DNA of 64,000 bases from an uncultured Oscillospiraceae bacterium (GTDB lineage Bacteria > Bacillota > Clostridia > Oscillospirales > Ruminococcaceae), in contig CAKSZX010000005.1 in the NCBI GenBank assembly GCA_934526065.1, positions 62,001-126,000 on the forward strand, read 5' to 3'. Below are positions 62,040 through 64,000 of this stretch, piece after piece. Position 1 is the first letter of the stretch; the number at the start of each line of letters is the position of its first letter. Below the pieces are notes generated by a model. The model worked only from the letters and a program-made list of their open reading frames with translations. It did not search any database and was not told the DNA's origin. The position numbers and the translations under genes are program-made.

Positions 62040-62256
62040 TCTTCACACCTTCTTCCATAACATAATTGATGACATTGACCTTCGGAATCTTAAAAGCGTT
62101 TCCGATTTTAACGCCGGAGATATATCCTTTGTTAATCATGTCGTATGCCAAGTGTCGGCTTACGCCGAGCATTTGTTGAAGCTGAGCTACCGTAACAATG
62201 TCCGGATAGTTCGGGAACATCATTTTGTAAAGCTCTTTCAATTCTGTTTTTTTCAT
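62029..62256 (-). CDS. Excisionase-type helix-turn-helix protein
   Basis: 75 residues with TVAQLQQMLGVSRHLAYDMINKG and the wing GVKIGNAFKIPK, the MerR-like HTH_17 fold of excisionases. It may direct excision or regulate the ATPase gene that it overlaps. GGAGG lies before the ATG. Confidence 0.88.
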   Translation of the reverse strand: MKKTELKELYKMMFPNYPDIVTVAQLQQMLGVSRHLAYDMINKGYISGVKIGNAFKIPKVNVINYVMEEGVKNAS

Positions 62257-62522
62257 CTTCTTAACCTCCTTTGTGAGGAAAAAGCTGCACGGTATGTACA
62301 GCTACGTAAGAGGCAACAGTCGAAAGGAGGGCTCTTGCTGTTGCCTTTCGCCGTTCTGCCCGAATGTCGTTTTTGTTATCCCTGCCCCTATCTCAGCGGC
62401 GTCGCTTCGCTTGAGTCGTCTCCGACTGTTATCGCAAAGTCATATCCCATTCGGACGGTCATTCAATTTTAGTAAATCAAACATCACACAATCTTAATTT
62501 GCAAATTTATTATAGCTGTGTA
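62257..62522. other. Intergenic region with an inverted repeat
   Basis: This divergent gap contains AGGCAACAG (62311-62319) and CTGTTGCCT (62338-62346), a 9 bp inverted repeat with an 18-base loop, and a shorter AGCTG/CAGCT pair before it. No gene is seen. A regulatory or replication role is possible but unsupported. Confidence 0.4.
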
Positions 62523-62550
62523 TTGACACCAAGACAATATTTTGTATAAT
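62523..62550 (+). promoter_or_regulatory. Promoter of the DUF6076-like gene
   Basis: TTGACA (62523-62528), 16 bases, TATAAT (62545-62550), ~70 bases before the start. Confidence 0.82.
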
Positions 62551-62618
62551 GTTATTTGTAGTGATATAGATTTGCTAATTATTAAAAATTCTCATTTTCT
62601 AATACGGAGGCCTTAGCA

Positions 62619-64000
62619 ATGAGCGAAAACCTACTCCAAACAGAAGATAAATGCAGTGCCGTGTCCTTTGGATTTGCTCCAAACAGATGGCACGTAACGA
62701 ACGACGAAAAATCTTGTGTACTTTCCGTAAATGACGAATACAACTATTCAAAACTTCTTGAGTTGTATAACGCTATCGAAGTTGATAAACGAGAAGCGAT
62801 TATTTTGGCTGTTACCGGCAAAAAAGAATTTATTTTATCGGACGGTGAACTTGCCCAAATTAAGCAGGATACTGCCGATACGCTTGCTCGTTTGCGAGCT
62901 GTTACACAAAAAATAAACCCTGCATTTGACTTTCTTCCTATGGGCGACAGCAGGGCTTATATCTTACCGATGAACACCGCTTCTGTCTTTTTTTCACCGG
63001 GCGAAGGAATTTTGAATTTTCTCTATGCTGATTTTGACTCGGCGTATAATGAATGCCTGAATCGCACAAAAAAAGACTTGCCTGATGAGACAAGTCTTGA
63101 TATTTCTTTACTGACCGAAAAAGAAAAGAAATTGTATTATTATTTGGCTTTAACCGAAACACAAAAACGCTTTAAGCCATTGATAGAAGCTTCGCTGTTT
63201 ACAGCGGAATTTCCGCCTATTCTGCTTCATTGCTCAAATCAGGAGTTGACGGGCTATTACCACTACCTTAAAGAAATGCAAAATAATCTATTGCATTTAA
63301 TCGAGGCGACATTTGACGAGAATTTTTGCGACGGATTTTTCAATCGCCTAACCCACAAAACGAGATTGGCAGGCTACTGCCGTAAGCACGGATTACCGAC
63401 AGAGCAAAAGCGAATGATTGTGCATAGTATCAGCATCATTGATGCTGAACATCAGATAGAAAATGTGCTTGACGGCTATATCGAAAGTGATTTTGATTTG
63501 GATATAAAAATGGCTGCCTCTTCGGAGGTTTCTCCGAGCGTTCAAAATAATTTGGATAAGCTCGGTTTTACTATGCCGGAAATGATTGCCCTGTCCACTA
63601 TGCAAGCCGACGAGTATGAAACCTGTATTTGTGAAAGCATTGAACAGCAAATTGAGTTTGAACTGATACAGTTGTTGAAGTCCGATATCGGAATGCGTAA
63701 ATGCAAACGCTGCGGTAAATATTTCATTATGAAGGGCAATTACGATACTAATTACTGCGACCGCATTGCCGAGGGTGAAACCCGCAACTGCCAAGACTTA
63801 GCCGCACAGGAAAACTACAAGAAGAAAATGGCGGACAATGCCGCCATTCCGTTATATCAAAAGTATTACAAGCGCTATGCCGCCCGTGTGCGTGTAAAGC
63901 AGATTAAAGAGCCCGATTTTAATAAGTGGAAGTATCAGGCGATGACAAAGCGTGACGAATGCTCAGACGGCAAAATAACCCTTGCGGAGTTTGAAGAATG
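62619..64000 (+). CDS. DUF6076-like zinc-ribbon protein (3' end outside window)
   Basis: An open frame of 460 codons from ATG 62619 (TACGGAGG upstream) to the window edge. The first ~340 residues match no motif I know. Near residues 368-395 it has KCKRCGKYFIMKG, then YCDR and NCQD, a CxxC...C...C zinc site, followed by NYKKKMADNAAIPLYQKYY, the pattern of DUF6076 proteins common on Firmicute mobile elements. Function unknown. It diverges from the replication/mobilization genes and so is probably cargo. Confidence 0.75.
   Translation, partial: MSENLLQTEDKCSAVSFGFAPNRWHVTNDEKSCVLSVNDEYNYSKLLELYNAIEVDKREAIILAVTGKKEFILSDGELAQIKQDTADTLARLRAVTQKINPAFDFLPMGDSRAYILPMNTASVFFSPGEGILNFLYADFDSAYNECLNRTKKDLPDETSLDISLLTEKEKKLYYYLALTETQKRFKPLIEASLFTAEFPPILLHCSNQELTGYYHYLKEMQNNLLHLIEATFDENFCDGFFNRLTHKTRLAGYCRKHGLPTEQKRMIVHSISIIDAEHQIENVLDGYIESDFDLDIKMAASSEVSPSVQNNLDKLGFTMPEMIALSTMQADEYETCICESIEQQIEFELIQLLKSDIGMRKCKRCGKYFIMKGNYDTNYCDRIAEGETRNCQDLAAQENYKKKMADNAAIPLYQKYYKRYAARVRVKQIKEPDFNKWKYQAMTKRDECSDGKITLAEFEE

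Larger units (their letters stand above)
57709..64000. mobile_element. Left end of an integrative mobilizable element at tRNA-Ser
   Basis: From the tRNA 3' end onward the genes are integrase (reading toward the tRNA), small ORF, relaxase, MobC, RepA-like ATPase, excisionase-type HTH and a DUF6076-like gene. This is the usual order for an element inserted in a tRNA gene. No VirB4/VirD4 genes are visible, so it is called mobilizable, but the right end lies beyond the window and could hold more. Confidence 0.88.

Overview
The window looks like a chromosomal stretch of a low-to-medium GC Firmicute of the class Clostridia, probably an uncultured or gut relative of the Oscillospiraceae/Lachnospiraceae. 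The signs are the rpmG-secE-nusG-rplK-rplA and rplJ-rplL blocks, a T-box leader in front of aspS, a DUF1934-argS pair, near-consensus TTGACA/TATAAT promoters, strong AGGAGG-like ribosome sites, and short hairpin-plus-T-run terminators after almost every unit. No gene names a species, so the placement is inference.

Layout. 0-4.7 kb: alanyl-tRNA editing enzyme (cut by the left edge), HIRAN-like protein, Rrf2 regulator, sugar nucleotidyltransferase, then an XRE regulator/membrane protein cassette lying between two ~190 bp direct repeats, and a thioredoxin-like membrane protein. 4.9-11.6 kb: AzlCD amino acid exporter, PPC-domain protein, YkoF-like protein, an unusual metallophosphoesterase, and a dacF-type carboxypeptidase followed by a permuted papain-fold protein and nicotinate phosphoribosyltransferase. 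11.6-15.1 kb (minus strand): ribosomal proteins L12, L10, L1, L11, NusG, SecE, L33, with an L10 leader. 15.4-22.7 kb: ddl-murI-DUF1934-argS operon, isoaspartyl dipeptidase, acetyltransferase, Xaa-Pro peptidase.

22.9-38.5 kb is a surface-glycan locus. A minus-strand operon starts with a LegB-type dehydratase and ends with a LegC-type aminotransferase and a PtmE-like nucleotidyltransferase. Between them lie one DUF2142 protein, two large paralogous GT-C-like membrane proteins and three paralogous small membrane proteins with a predicted extracytoplasmic beta-sandwich. The divergent plus-strand operon encodes an SGNH-type protein, a GT-B-like transferase, a Wzx-like flippase and a HAD phosphatase. 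The two operons face each other through promoters sharing an identical 15 bp core.

38.6-54.7 kb holds an extracytoplasmic flavin theme: a lipoprotein with three candidate FMN-attachment motifs, and an apbE / flavoprotein reductase / LysR cluster. Interspersed are a MATE pump, a lone GT-C-like membrane protein, YqeY, an HD hydrolase, T-box-aspS, a Nudix hydrolase and an M20 amidohydrolase. 54.9-57.3 kb: a TM2/SHOCT protein, a second SHOCT membrane protein, a lipoprotein and an RsuA-type pseudouridine synthase.

From tRNA-Ser(CGA) at 57.6 kb to the right edge lies the left end of an integrative mobilizable element. It carries a frameshifted tyrosine integrase, relaxase, MobC, a candidate oriT, a RepA-like ATPase, an excisionase-type HTH protein and a DUF6076-like protein cut by the right edge. 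The other end of the element is outside the window.
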